Positions 33,650 through 42,900 of a DNA stretch of 64,000 nt are shown one piece after another. Each line of letters begins with the position of its first letter. Position 1 is the first letter of the stretch. The DNA is from JANXUR01 sp038229415. Lineage in GTDB: Bacteria; Acidobacteriota; Terriglobia; Terriglobales; Acidobacteriaceae. The stretch covers positions 1 through 64,000 of the forward strand of contig JBBROM010000004.1 in the NCBI GenBank assembly GCA_038229415.1. Reading direction: 5' to 3'. The notes beneath the pieces were generated by a model. It had not been told where the DNA came from, ran no database searches, and saw only the letters and a program-made list of their open reading frames with translations. A program made the translations under genes and the position numbers.

Positions 33650-34846
33650 CTACTTCTGCTTGGGCGCAGCGGAAGTCGCTGGTTTGGCTGCTTCATCCGG
33701 TACCGTCTTCGCCGGGCTATCGGGCACCACGGGCTGCTTGTTCGGCGGAGTTTCGGTTCCGACAGGGTAGATCAAGATGCGCACGGAACCCCAGCTGCTA
33801 TCTCCGCTTGCATCGGGTTGTTTCCCCTTGCCAAGCGTACGGAGTTGGGCATCGTCAAAGGCGAAGTTTTCCACCAGATACTCGCGCACAACCATTGCGC
33901 GGGCTTCGGTTAGTACTTGGCTTTTCTGCGAGTCTCCTTCCATGCCAGTCGCGGCCACTACCACTGCTACACCAAATGGGTTGCTCGCAAGGAACTCGCC
34001 CGCCTCTTTGAGCGATCGCTGATTCTTTAGCTTCGCTGTATCTTGCTTGTCGAATAGTTGCTTTGCCGATAGCGTGAATTCCTTAACAGGAGATGCCTGA
34101 GGCAACTGCTCGACCTCGTACTTTGTCAGCTCACTGGAATCCTCGTATCCACGACTTTTGAAGTATCCCCGCAGGAAGAAGTTGTGCTTAAGTGCCGACA
34201 TGTTCTCATGGAAGTCGGTGACTCCGGCTTGCGCCTGGGTCATGGTGTCGCTCATCTTACTGGTAGTCTCTTCCAGATTGCTGTAGAGCTTTTTGTCATT
34301 GACAAACGCGCCAGCGGTTCCCTGCCCGTGATCTATCTTGGCGCTGATGGATTGCAGATTAGCGGTCGCCTGGGTTGCATTCTGGATGGCCTGCTGGCTG
34401 GTATCTAGAATTCCGCTTGTCTTTTTAAGTAGGTCCGACATTTCAAGGGGCGGTTGGCTTGCAATGGTCTGGCCGTCGCGCACATCCCCCGCTCCGGCGG
34501 AGCCAAAGGAGATCGCGACAAACTGGTTACCCAGCAATCCCTCAGTTTCAATGGAGGCGACCGAATCCTGCTTGATGATGTCGCGAGTCGAACGGTCAAG
34601 GTCAACGACGACGGTTACGCGTTCTCCCGGCTTGTGGGGCAATTGAATGCTGCGCACGGTGCCACTGTGAACGCCACCCACGCGTACATCCCCGCCCGCG
34701 TCGAGCCCGACTACATTGTCGAATTGCGTCTTCAATTGATAAGTCGAGCTAAAGAGATACTGCTTACTCCCGATGACGAAGATGCCCGCCACCAGAATGG
34801 CCAGTGTCGCAACAATGAAAGCTCCTAAACGTGCCGACTTAGACAT
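33650..34846 (-). CDS. mlaD: MlaD-like MCE protein with OmpA-like C-terminal domain
   Basis: A 398-aa protein. A single N-terminal membrane helix (ARLGAFIVATLAILVAGIFV) is followed by an MCE domain (YQLKTQFDNVVGLDAGGDVR, VGGVHSGTVRSIQLP, LLGNQFVAISFG). Next is a helical region (about 135-215, SGILDTSQQAIQNATQATAN), then from about 250 an OmpA/MotB-like fold (EFTLSAKQLFDKQDTAKL, QVLTEARAMVVREYLVENFA) and a Pro/Ala-rich tail. MCE proteins form hexameric periplasmic channels that carry phospholipids with the MlaEF ABC transporter. The OmpA-like module could tie the ring to peptidoglycan or the outer membrane. It lies 8 bp downstream of mlaF. Confidence 0.92.
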   Translation of the reverse strand: MSKSARLGAFIVATLAILVAGIFVIGSKQYLFSSTYQLKTQFDNVVGLDAGGDVRVGGVHSGTVRSIQLPHKPGERVTVVVDLDRSTRDIIKQDSVASIETEGLLGNQFVAISFGSAGAGDVRDGQTIASQPPLEMSDLLKKTSGILDTSQQAIQNATQATANLQSISAKIDHGQGTAGAFVNDKKLYSNLEETTSKMSDTMTQAQAGVTDFHENMSALKHNFFLRGYFKSRGYEDSSELTKYEVEQLPQASPVKEFTLSAKQLFDKQDTAKLKNQRSLKEAGEFLASNPFGVAVVVAATGMEGDSQKSQVLTEARAMVVREYLVENFAFDDAQLRTLGKGKQPDASGDSSWGSVRILIYPVGTETPPNKQPVVPDSPAKTVPDEAAKPATSAAPKQK

Positions 34847-34854
34847 ATGGCCTC

Positions 34855-35640
34855 CTACGAATACTTCAAGAAATTCTTTACGAACTCATTCTCACTTGAC
34901 TGCAACTCCGCGAAGGTGCCCTCGATCACTACGTTTCCCTTGTCGAGAAGGGCCAGGCGGTCTGCAATCGTCTTGGCGCTGTGAATATCGTGCGTCACTA
35001 CGATGGAAGCCATCTGGTGTTCCGCTTGTAGCTTGAGCACCAGCTCGTCTATCTCGCCGGAACTGATGGGATCGAGGCCAGCAGTAGGTTCATCGAGCAG
35101 CAGAATCTGGGGGTCCAAGGCGAGTGCACGGGCCAGCCCGACTCGTTTCTGCATACCGCCGGAAATGTTGGCAGGCATTTTCTGAAGGCTGCCCTCCATA
35201 CCCACTTCCGCCAGGAGGTTGCGGACGCGCTCAGCACGCTCAGCACTCGACATCTCTGGACGGTGGTGCTCCAGCGGGAAGGCAACATTCTGTTCCACCG
35301 TAAGCGAATCGTAGAGCGCGGCGTGCTGGAACAGGAAGCCCATACCCTTCCGGATGCGACCCATATCATCGAGAGAAAGTCCGACAATGTCTTCTCCGTG
35401 AATGCGCACTGCACCCGAGTCGGGCTGCTGCAATCCGATGATGAGCCGAAGTAGCACACTTTTGCCGGTACCACTACGCCCAAGTACCGCCAACGTCTCG
35501 CCTCGCTTTACGCTAAGGCTAATTCCATTCAGAACCTTCTGCTTTCCGAAGGACTTGTGGACATTCTCGACCGAGACAGCGGGCGTACCGTCATCCGGGC
35601 GCTTCGGTTTTTTCGGTGCCACTTGGTTAATTGTTTCCAT
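34855..35640 (-). CDS. mlaF: ABC transporter ATPase MlaF
   Basis: A 261-aa ABC ATPase energising phospholipid transport across the inner membrane. It has Walker A GRSGTGKSVLLRL, Q-loop FLFQHAALYDSLTV, signature ISGGMQKRVGLARALA, Walker B ILLLDEPTAGLDPI and switch His in VVTHDIHSAK. A 20-residue N-terminal extension rich in Lys/Pro precedes the core. It is flanked by mlaE upstream (22 bp) and mlaD downstream, in the conserved mlaE-mlaF-mlaD order. Confidence 0.95.
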   Translation of the reverse strand: METINQVAPKKPKRPDDGTPAVSVENVHKSFGKQKVLNGISLSVKRGETLAVLGRSGTGKSVLLRLIIGLQQPDSGAVRIHGEDIVGLSLDDMGRIRKGMGFLFQHAALYDSLTVEQNVAFPLEHHRPEMSSAERAERVRNLLAEVGMEGSLQKMPANISGGMQKRVGLARALALDPQILLLDEPTAGLDPISSGEIDELVLKLQAEHQMASIVVTHDIHSAKTIADRLALLDKGNVVIEGTFAELQSSENEFVKNFLKYS

Positions 35641-35662
35641 GGGTTTTAGTAAAGCGACGGGA

Positions 35663-36514
35663 TCAGGGGAACAATATGAGAATCAATTTCACCAGTACGA
35701 CATCCGCGAGGATCACGAACAGCGAGGCCAGTACGACGGAACTGGTAGCAGCACGGCCCACACCCGCTGCGCCTCCCTTGGTTCGCATACCCTGAAAGCA
35801 GGCGATCACCCCAATGATTAAGCCAAAGAACATCGTCTTGAAGGTGGGGGGCAGGAAGTCGTTGAAGGTAGCACCTTTAAAGCCCCGGGTGACAAACTGC
35901 TGCAACGACAACGGCGATACCAATGCCTGCGACACCCAACCCATGAGCATGCCAAAGAGATCGGCGGCCAGAGTCAACAGAGGCAGCATCAGAAAGCAGG
36001 CAATAATGCGCGGCGCTGCCAGCAGGCGATAGGGATTCACCGCCGAGGCCTCGATAGCGTCAATCTGTTCCGTCACCTTCATGGACGCAAGCTGCGCGCC
36101 AATGCCAGCACCCACCCTGCCACTGACGACCAAGCCGGTAATGATCGGCCCAGTCTCGTGGATCACGGAAAACACGATGGCCGCCGGGAGCAGTGAGGCG
36201 GCTCCAAATCGAGTCAGACTGTAGCGGGCTTGCAGGGAGATCACTATGCCTGTGGCACCACCCGCCAGCGCCACCAGGGGCAGGGACTTCGATCCGATCT
36301 CATCGAGCTGATTGAGTAGTTCGCGAAATTCAAAGGGTGGCGTAAATGCGGCGTGAACGACGCGCATAAAGAACACCCCCAGATCACCGAACCATTCCAG
36401 AAATTGCATGATCAAGCCGGGCTCGCCCTGCTCTTCGCTGGATCCGGGCAAGACGGTTGCTCCGGGCAACGGAACTGCGACCCCGGCTCCGGGAGTGCTG
36501 TCACGCTCCATCAC
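35663..36514 (-). CDS. mlaE: ABC transporter permease MlaE
   Basis: A 283-aa MlaE/YrbE-type permease with about six hydrophobic segments. The conserved core has LVALAGGATGIVISLQARYS, ETGPIITGLVVSGRVGAGIG, AQLASMKVTEQIDAIEASAV and NPYRLLAAPRIIACFLMLPL. It is paired with MlaF and the MCE protein for glycerophospholipid movement between membranes. The first 30 residues are a Pro/Gly-rich extension. Its start overlaps the stop of the upstream gene by 4 bp (ATGA). Confidence 0.95.
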   Translation of the reverse strand: MMERDSTPGAGVAVPLPGATVLPGSSEEQGEPGLIMQFLEWFGDLGVFFMRVVHAAFTPPFEFRELLNQLDEIGSKSLPLVALAGGATGIVISLQARYSLTRFGAASLLPAAIVFSVIHETGPIITGLVVSGRVGAGIGAQLASMKVTEQIDAIEASAVNPYRLLAAPRIIACFLMLPLLTLAADLFGMLMGWVSQALVSPLSLQQFVTRGFKGATFNDFLPPTFKTMFFGLIIGVIACFQGMRTKGGAAGVGRAATSSVVLASLFVILADVVLVKLILILFP

Positions 36515-37233
36515 GGATTAGAACCTTGACTGGGAGTGGAGTGCCCGCCCTTGCGGCGCATGCGGGAAAGCAACGTGTGCGGCCCTCCGTAAAGGAACTC
36601 AAGTGCCACATTTCCGCCCATGTAGGCAAGCAGGCCGTAGTTGCCCATGCGAAATGCATCCTTGGCACCGTAACGGTCGGGGAACCACGCGTAAACAGCC
36701 GTCATTGACCCTGCGTAGGGTCCTACCACTGCCGGCAAGGAAAATACAGTGTGGCCATCTTCACCGCGGCGCGCGGTCCAAGTCGAGATCAGCGCGTGCT
36801 TTAACCGTGGAAGTGCCCCGGTGCATTCGCAACGGTAATACAGAGTGTCTTCGTGGAGAGCTTCCGCCAGCGCGTAGCGAGTGGTGGTACTCACCACCGC
36901 GATGCCGAGGTTCGAGCCAAAGCGCCTACCGTAGCCTTCCGCACCTTGCTTCCATTCCGGGGGCGTGTTATTCGCCTGATTGATACCTGCAGCCAGGGCG
37001 GCTCCCACAATCGTATAGGGCCCGAATGCATCGAACACATAGTTGCGGAATTTGATCTTTTCCGTCGGCTGAACATAGGCCTTTGCCGGAGCTGACGCAG
37101 AGGATGCCGGCGTTTCAGGCGAAGCATTCGGCGGGTTCGCCGGTGCCTGCGCGGTCACCAGGGACGTTAGAGTAGCAACGCCTGCCAGCACTGCGAAAAA
37201 ATAGGAAAATGTGCGCATATTATTGATTGTCAT
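36511..37233 (-). CDS. Exported conserved protein at head of the mla operon
   Basis: A 240-aa protein with a signal peptide (MRTFSYFFAVLAGVATLTSL, probably starting at the second Met, residue 6) and a Pro/Ala/Ser linker. A conserved domain follows, with KIKFRNYVFDAFGPYTIVGA, EGYGRRFGSNLGIAVVSTTT, RYALAEALHEDTLYYRCECT and AYMGGNVALEFLYGG. The hydrophobic glycine-rich stretches suggest an outer-membrane or envelope protein. The family is common in Acidobacteria as a hypothetical. ATGA overlap with mlaE suggests a lipid-trafficking link, by context only. Confidence 0.75.
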   Translation of the reverse strand: MTINNMRTFSYFFAVLAGVATLTSLVTAQAPANPPNASPETPASSASAPAKAYVQPTEKIKFRNYVFDAFGPYTIVGAALAAGINQANNTPPEWKQGAEGYGRRFGSNLGIAVVSTTTRYALAEALHEDTLYYRCECTGALPRLKHALISTWTARRGEDGHTVFSLPAVVGPYAGSMTAVYAWFPDRYGAKDAFRMGNYGLLAYMGGNVALEFLYGGPHTLLSRMRRKGGHSTPSQGSNP

Positions 37234-37513
37234 TTACTGACATTTATTGTCAACCGGAGTCGAACTCTGTCCGATTGCCTTTCTTGATCTATTCAATATC
37301 TATTCAATCCCGTCAATCCAGCGCTCGGAAAGCTAGCGTATTGATAAATCTGCACGACCGTACGCGCCGATGCAGGATTCAAATCAAGGTTAACCCAGAG
37401 TAGCTTCCGAACTGCAAATATTCTGTTCACAATCGCTCACTTGGTGGTGCAACTGGGTGCTCAGGAATTCCGCAGCGCCAAACCACGCCTTTGTCTTCGA
37501 TGATCGTGATCGG

Positions 37514-38278
37514 CTAGGGTGACGGACTCTTCATCTTCCACAGCATCTTGCGTAGCATGCCCATCAGTTTTTCTGCCTGCGGCGAGGGGAGACCCAACCC
37601 ACGGAGAAACTCACGGTGCTCTTGTTCGGCAGTGGCATGACCATCTATTGGGATGTAATCGCAGGCGATCAGACACTCCTGCAACAACATGAGCAAGCGC
37701 TCGCTCTCCGCCGCGGTGGCGGGCGCTGCTGCAAGGCTCGCTTCCCGCATGGCAAGCGAATCTGGCGATGCGCCGGGGAAACAGGTAATCGCATAGAGGC
37801 AGACCGCGACCGCTTGCCCAAGGTTCATCGAATCATTGCCTTCGCCGGTTTCGCTGGTGGGAATGCGCAGCATCCAATCGCAGTGGCTTAAGTTGTCATT
37901 GGTCAGGCCCCATTTTTCGTTGCCGAACAGCAGGGCGACCCGTTTGTCCGCTGGACTCGCGTGGATGTGTTGATGGATGAGGGGAATTGCTTCTGGGAGG
38001 GTCCATATAGGCATGGAAGGCTTGCGGCGGCTGGCGGTGCCCGTACCGATTATTAGATTGCAGTCGGCGATGGCATCCGCGACAGTGCGGAACTCCTGAG
38101 CCTGTTCAAGGATGCTGACCGCGCCGACGGCCGACCGCGCCGCCTTTAGCGCCGGGCTGAAGGGAGTGACCAGCCGCAGATGCGAGACTCCGAAGTTGCT
38201 CAAGGCGCGAGCGGCGGCTCCCATGTTCAACGGATTGCGGGTGGCCACCAGGACCACGCGTAGATTTTCAACCATCAT
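37514..38278 (-). CDS. trmJ: TrmJ/TrmH-family SPOUT RNA methyltransferase
   Basis: A 254-aa SpoU-class enzyme with the three family motifs: VLVATRNPLNMGAAARALSN (motif 1), VALLFGNEKWGLTNDNL (motif 2) and GNDSMNLGQAVAVCLYA (motif 3, trefoil knot SAM site). The C-terminal helical extension (AAESERLLMLLQECLIACDY) is as in TrmJ, which 2'-O-methylates nucleotide 32 of the tRNA anticodon loop. The closest named member is TrmJ, but substrate specificity cannot be fixed from sequence alone. The genes on both sides are unrelated. Confidence 0.88.
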   Translation of the reverse strand: MMVENLRVVLVATRNPLNMGAAARALSNFGVSHLRLVTPFSPALKAARSAVGAVSILEQAQEFRTVADAIADCNLIIGTGTASRRKPSMPIWTLPEAIPLIHQHIHASPADKRVALLFGNEKWGLTNDNLSHCDWMLRIPTSETGEGNDSMNLGQAVAVCLYAITCFPGASPDSLAMREASLAAAPATAAESERLLMLLQECLIACDYIPIDGHATAEQEHREFLRGLGLPSPQAEKLMGMLRKMLWKMKSPSP

Positions 38279-38483
38279 TCTGGACCGGGTTCCGGTTGAG
38301 CAGGCGATGCGTGATTCTACCCTGTGGAGGATCAGTTGCTCGTAACATTTACACCATGCACGACTCTAAGTGCCAGCGGAGGATGCACAAGCGGTGCGCC
38401 GCCTGCTACCCTCTTTGTGGAGCCGTTGGCTCCAGGAATCAGCACTGTTTCCCTGATCGTCCATCGCCGAGGAGCTTGCATTC

Positions 38484-39170
38484 ATGCCCGAATCGCCGGA
38501 ACGCACGGTGTTCCTGTTTGATGTGGATAATACCCTGCTGGATCACGACCGGGTCACTGCCGACCTGCGCAAGTATCTTTCGACGGAAGTGGGAGTCGAG
38601 CGAGCCCAGCGTTATTGGGAGTTGTTTGAGGCGATTCGGGCGGAGCTTGGTTACGCCGACTATCTGGGCGCGTTACAGCGCTACCGCATCGAGTATCCGC
38701 ACGACCCCCGGCTGTTGGCGGTTTCGTATTTCTTGCTCAAGTACCCTTTCGCGAATCGGCTCTTCCCCGGATCGCTGGATGCGATTGAGTATGTGGCCCA
38801 GTTCGGCCTCCCAGTGATTCTGACCGATGGCGATGTGGTGTTTCAGCCGCAAAAAGTCTACCGCTCCGGCCTGTTCGAAGCCTTCCATGGAAATGTGCTG
38901 ATCTACGTGCACAAAGAGGTGGAACTTGAAAATATCGAAGACCGCTATCCAGCGAAGCACTATGTTGTGGTGGACGACAAGCTGCGAATTTTGACGGCCA
39001 TCAAGAAGCGCTGGGGGCACCGGGTCACGACGGTCTTCGTCCGTCAGGGGCACTATGCGACCGACAAGGCTATCGAGGGACTACCCCCCGCGGACCTGAC
39101 CTTGGAGCGAATCGGGGAGCTGCCCAGCCTAACGGCGGAGCAACTCTCCCCTTCGCACAATCACAGCTAG
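38484..39170 (+). CDS. HAD-superfamily hydrolase
   Basis: A 228-aa protein with HAD motif I VFLFDVDNTLLDHDRV (Asp13 nucleophile, Asp15), motif II PVILTDGDVVFQPQKV, a Lys in YVHKEVELENIEDRYP, and motif III HYVVVDDKLRILTAIKKRWG. The cap is helical. Such enzymes are usually phosphatases; the substrate is not deducible. GAGGAG precedes the ATG at the right distance. It is convergent with the beta-helix gene, whose stop lies 4 bp away. Confidence 0.88.
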   Translation: MPESPERTVFLFDVDNTLLDHDRVTADLRKYLSTEVGVERAQRYWELFEAIRAELGYADYLGALQRYRIEYPHDPRLLAVSYFLLKYPFANRLFPGSLDAIEYVAQFGLPVILTDGDVVFQPQKVYRSGLFEAFHGNVLIYVHKEVELENIEDRYPAKHYVVVDDKLRILTAIKKRWGHRVTTVFVRQGHYATDKAIEGLPPADLTLERIGELPSLTAEQLSPSHNHS

Positions 39171-39173
39171 TTG

Positions 39174-41126
39174 CTAGTTGATGGTGACCGGAATGGTGGC
39201 GATCCGGTTGATGTTGCCGTTGTTCGAGAGAATCGTCACCGGAAATGTGCCTTTGGATGCGGTACTGCTTGCGGCGAACGTCACTGTCACTGTGCCTGAG
39301 CCCGTAATTGTAGTGGGGCTGAACGTGGTGGTAAGCCCCGTCGCTCCTCCGGCATCGGAGCTGAACGTCACCTTGCCGTTGAATCCACCGATGGGCACTA
39401 CCTGATAGGTGTTGGTGACGCTCTTGCCGTGGGTCACGCTCAAGGCTCCAGTCGCGGAAATCATCCAGTAATCCTGGGCGTCGGCCGTCACGGTGCAGCT
39501 TGCGATTGGGTCCGCTGGCTTAGACCATGTGGAGCTGCCGTCTTGACCGGTTAGACCTTGCCAGCCTGAAAATGCATCCGCTGAACCAGCGTGTGGCGTC
39601 GGCACTTTGAAGTCCTGTGTGGTTGTACTGTTCCACCAAGTGTTTTTGCTCGAGTTCAGAGTGCTGTTGAAGGTCGTCCAGTCCCCACTCACCAAATAGC
39701 TGTCGCTAAACACATATTGGGTTCCGGTTGCGTAGATGGAGTTGCTGGTCAGCGTGAGCAATTGTGTGACCAGGTTGTAGGTCTGGCCTGTCTCCCAATT
39801 GGAACCGCTGATGCCACCTTTCACTCCCTGAACATTCACGTTGGCGGTACTGTTGTTGTAAATCACACCATTGGTGAAGCTCACGTTCTCCGAGTTGCGC
39901 AGCGCGAGTCCGCCTTGATACGCAGAATTGTCATGCGGCGCGGGATTGTTGGAGCAGACGTGACTTGCGTCTATGCTGACCGGGCCTTCGCTCACTTCCA
40001 CGAACAAGCCGTTCAGCAAATTATTCACGACTGTCAAGTTGCTGGCTGTAACGTTCGAGTTGTCGGTATCCCAGTGCATACCGTGCGTCTGGTTGTAGGC
40101 GATGGTCATGCCGCTGATGGTCTGGTTATGGTCTTCAAAATAGTGGGTGCCGCCGCTGTTCCAGAAGTAATACGCGCCCTGTGCGCCGCGCCAGTTGTTG
40201 TAGTTGGCGGTGACATTTTGCCAAAGCATGCTCTTGGTCTGCGTGGAACCGAGTCCAGTCTGGCCGTTATGGTTCGCCGACGAGTTGGAGATCGTGACGT
40301 TCACCACGAGGTTGCTCATCTTGAGGCCGATGGCGTTGTTCCACGCAAATGAATCGTTGTCGAAGATCACATTCGATGCATTGCCGGATATGCTCACCGC
40401 TGATTGATCGCGACAACTGCTGGCGTATTGAAACACCATGCCTCGAACCACAAACTGGTCGTGTCCTTGCACTGCCAACAGCGAAGGCTGGGTGGCGACC
40501 TCGACGTCGGCGGTGGTCATGTTGGTGCCGGAAGGCGGCCAGACGTAAATCTGGTTGGCCTTTTCATCCACGAAAAACGCGCCGGGATGTTGTACCTGAG
40601 CTAGGGACAAGACCTGCGTCAGAGGCGTGCTGTTGATGAAGACCATCTCCTGCCGCAGCACGATGTCTTGCGCCGCCGGCCCACCGCTGCTAGTGGTGCA
40701 GAGGCCAAAGTTGTTGAGCCACGAGTTGGTGTAAATCGAACTGTTGCCGGAGTAGACGGCCCATCCCGTATATTGCACGGCCCCGGTCACAATCGCGGTG
40801 CCGGTGGTCGCTGCCTGAATCGTAATGGGCAAGGTGGTGTCTCTGGAGCTGGAACTGGCGGTCAGTGATTCGCGATAGGTGCCGGGGTTGACGATGACCT
40901 TGGTGCCCACGCTCCCATGATTATTCGTTATGGCGGCGGAAAGGCCTGCGCCAATCGTTTTGAGTGGCTGCGCTGAAGTGCCGGGATTGCCGTCGTTGCC
41001 CTTCACGGCGTCTACATAAAGGGTCGCGGTTTCCAGACTTTCGTTGACAGTGGCCTGCGCAAAGCCGCAAACGGTGAGCGAGACATTAATAGCGAACAAG
41101 AAAACTAGCAGGTGAAAAATACGCAT
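39174..41126 (-). CDS. Secreted right-handed beta-helix protein with C-terminal Ig-like module
   Basis: A 650-aa protein. A signal peptide (MRIFHLLVFLFAINVSLTVC) is followed by a DUF1565-like start (ATLYVDAVKGNDGNPGTSAQ, PLKTIGAGLSAAI, VIVNPGTYRESL). Then come repeated parallel beta-helix turns (VSISGNASNVIFDNDSFAWN, LVVNVTISNSSANHNGQTGL, ALRNSENVSFTNGVIYNNST). From about residue 560 an Ig-like module follows (WMISATGALSVTHGKSVTNT, VTVTFAASSTASKGTFPVTI). Beta-helix proteins of this shape are often polysaccharide lyases or hydrolases, but no catalytic set is recognisable, so the activity is open. Confidence 0.85.
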   Translation of the reverse strand: MRIFHLLVFLFAINVSLTVCGFAQATVNESLETATLYVDAVKGNDGNPGTSAQPLKTIGAGLSAAITNNHGSVGTKVIVNPGTYRESLTASSSSRDTTLPITIQAATTGTAIVTGAVQYTGWAVYSGNSSIYTNSWLNNFGLCTTSSGGPAAQDIVLRQEMVFINSTPLTQVLSLAQVQHPGAFFVDEKANQIYVWPPSGTNMTTADVEVATQPSLLAVQGHDQFVVRGMVFQYASSCRDQSAVSISGNASNVIFDNDSFAWNNAIGLKMSNLVVNVTISNSSANHNGQTGLGSTQTKSMLWQNVTANYNNWRGAQGAYYFWNSGGTHYFEDHNQTISGMTIAYNQTHGMHWDTDNSNVTASNLTVVNNLLNGLFVEVSEGPVSIDASHVCSNNPAPHDNSAYQGGLALRNSENVSFTNGVIYNNSTANVNVQGVKGGISGSNWETGQTYNLVTQLLTLTSNSIYATGTQYVFSDSYLVSGDWTTFNSTLNSSKNTWWNSTTTQDFKVPTPHAGSADAFSGWQGLTGQDGSSTWSKPADPIASCTVTADAQDYWMISATGALSVTHGKSVTNTYQVVPIGGFNGKVTFSSDAGGATGLTTTFSPTTITGSGTVTVTFAASSTASKGTFPVTILSNNGNINRIATIPVTIN

Positions 41127-41319
41127 GAATCCGTCCCCCGGGGAAAGTGGGACAAAGCGGCGCGCAACCGGGCGCGGCCTTCGCCCGGGACGAAATAACC
41201 GATTCAGTGCGAGAGTTCCGTTCTGATCGGCGAAGATGATTGACTAATGTGTTTATATCATCAGGTAAGCGATTGCGCGGACTCAGAGGTTGCCCTGCGT
41301 CCATAGCTTACCTGCACAG

Positions 41320-42900
41320 TTAATGCATCATCACTTCACCAGCGGGCCCCTTGCGGCGGCTCATGAAGAACGCGAGCGGTACCATGAAGGCGCACAGAAT
41401 GGCGAACACCCACAGCACGTCAATGTACGCGAGCACACTAGCCTGAGCCTGCACCATCAGATAGACGCGCTGATACGCCTGCTGCATTGCATCTGCTGGA
41501 GGGACTCCAGCGTTGGTTAACGATCCTGCAATCCCCTTTGCCGTTCGGCGCATCGCGGGATCATATTGAGTGGCGTTTTGCACCAGCTGGAACTGATGCA
41601 CCTGCGAACGCTGCGCCAACATGGTCTGCACAATGGAAATGCCCACACTGCCACCGACGTTGCGCATCAAATTCGTCAGGCCAGACACCGCATTGTTCTT
41701 TTCCATCGGAATGCCGTTGTAGGAGATGGTGTTGATGGGCACAAACAGGAACGCGAGGCCAACTGCCTGAATCATCCGCAGCCACACGACATAGCGGAAG
41801 TCCATGAGCAGGCTCAGACTGGTCATGTGCCAGAGCGCGGCGGCGGTCATGCACCAGCCAAATGCGATCATGTAGCGCGGGTCAGTGACGCCGATCATGC
41901 GGCCGACCAACGGCATCAGCAGCATGACTACCACTCCGCCGACGGAGAGTGCCATGCCAGCCTGTTGCGCGGTATAGCCCATCAGAGTCTGCATGAGCTG
42001 AGGCAGTAGAACCGTGGTGCCGAACAGGGCCACGCCCACCATAAACATCATGATGCACGAGATGGCGAAGTTGCGATTCTTGAACAGCCGAATGTCTATG
42101 ATCGGCTCTTTCTCGTAGTACTCCCACACCAGTGCCACAAGAATGCTAATGACGGTGATGGCGGCAAAGATCACGATGAAGTCGGAGTGGAACCAGTCTT
42201 CGCGTTCACCCTTATCGAGCATCACCTGTAGCGAACCGAGTCCGAGACCCAGAAGTCCAAAGCCAATGTAGTCAATTTTCTTGGCCAGCTTGCGCTGTTC
42301 GGCCAGATGTGGAGGATCCTCCACCATCTTGTTGGTCAGGTAGAGCGAGATCAGTGCCACCGGCACGTTGATGAAGAAGATCCAGCGCCAACTGAAGTTG
42401 TCGGTAATGTAGCCGCCGAGTGTGGGGCCGATCGCAGGCGCAAGCACTACCGCCATGCCATAGACGGCAAAGGCGATGCCTCGCTTCTTCGGCTCAAAGG
42501 TGTCGGCGAGAATTGCCTGTTCGCTGGGAGCAAGCCCGCCGCCACCCAGTCCCTGTAGAACGCGGAAGAAGATCAGCGCGCCAAGATTGGGAGCCAGCCC
42601 ACACAGCAGTGAGCTGATGCCAAACATCACGACGCAACCCATGTAGAACCGCTTGCGGCCAAGGCGAGTGGCCAGCCATGCGCTGACCGGCAGAATCACC
42701 GCATTCGACACCAGATACGAGGTGAGCACCCAGGTGCTCTCGTCCTGCCCTGCGGAGAGATTGCCAGCGATGTGAGGCAGCGCCACATTGGCGATGGAAG
42801 TATCGAGCACTTCCATGAACGTGGCCAGCGTCACCGTGAGGGCGATCGCCCATACGTTATATTTCGGACGCCAGACAGCGCCCTCCGCCGCTTCGCTCAT
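41320..42900 (-). CDS. emrB: DHA2-family drug efflux permease, EmrB-like
   Basis: A 526-aa major-facilitator protein with about 14 hydrophobic helices. It has the DHA2 signature TLATFMEVLDTSIANVALPH, motif A ATRLGRKRFYMGCVVMF, motif C GIAFAVYGMAVVLAPAIGPT (with LGGYITDNFSWRWIFFINVP) and QGLGGGGLAPSEQAIL. EmrB exports hydrophobic toxicants by proton antiport with EmrA and an outer-membrane channel. Its start overlaps the emrA stop (ATGA). It is last in the tolC-emrA-emrB operon. Confidence 0.95.
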   Translation of the reverse strand: MSEAAEGAVWRPKYNVWAIALTVTLATFMEVLDTSIANVALPHIAGNLSAGQDESTWVLTSYLVSNAVILPVSAWLATRLGRKRFYMGCVVMFGISSLLCGLAPNLGALIFFRVLQGLGGGGLAPSEQAILADTFEPKKRGIAFAVYGMAVVLAPAIGPTLGGYITDNFSWRWIFFINVPVALISLYLTNKMVEDPPHLAEQRKLAKKIDYIGFGLLGLGLGSLQVMLDKGEREDWFHSDFIVIFAAITVISILVALVWEYYEKEPIIDIRLFKNRNFAISCIMMFMVGVALFGTTVLLPQLMQTLMGYTAQQAGMALSVGGVVVMLLMPLVGRMIGVTDPRYMIAFGWCMTAAALWHMTSLSLLMDFRYVVWLRMIQAVGLAFLFVPINTISYNGIPMEKNNAVSGLTNLMRNVGGSVGISIVQTMLAQRSQVHQFQLVQNATQYDPAMRRTAKGIAGSLTNAGVPPADAMQQAYQRVYLMVQAQASVLAYIDVLWVFAILCAFMVPLAFFMSRRKGPAGEVMMH

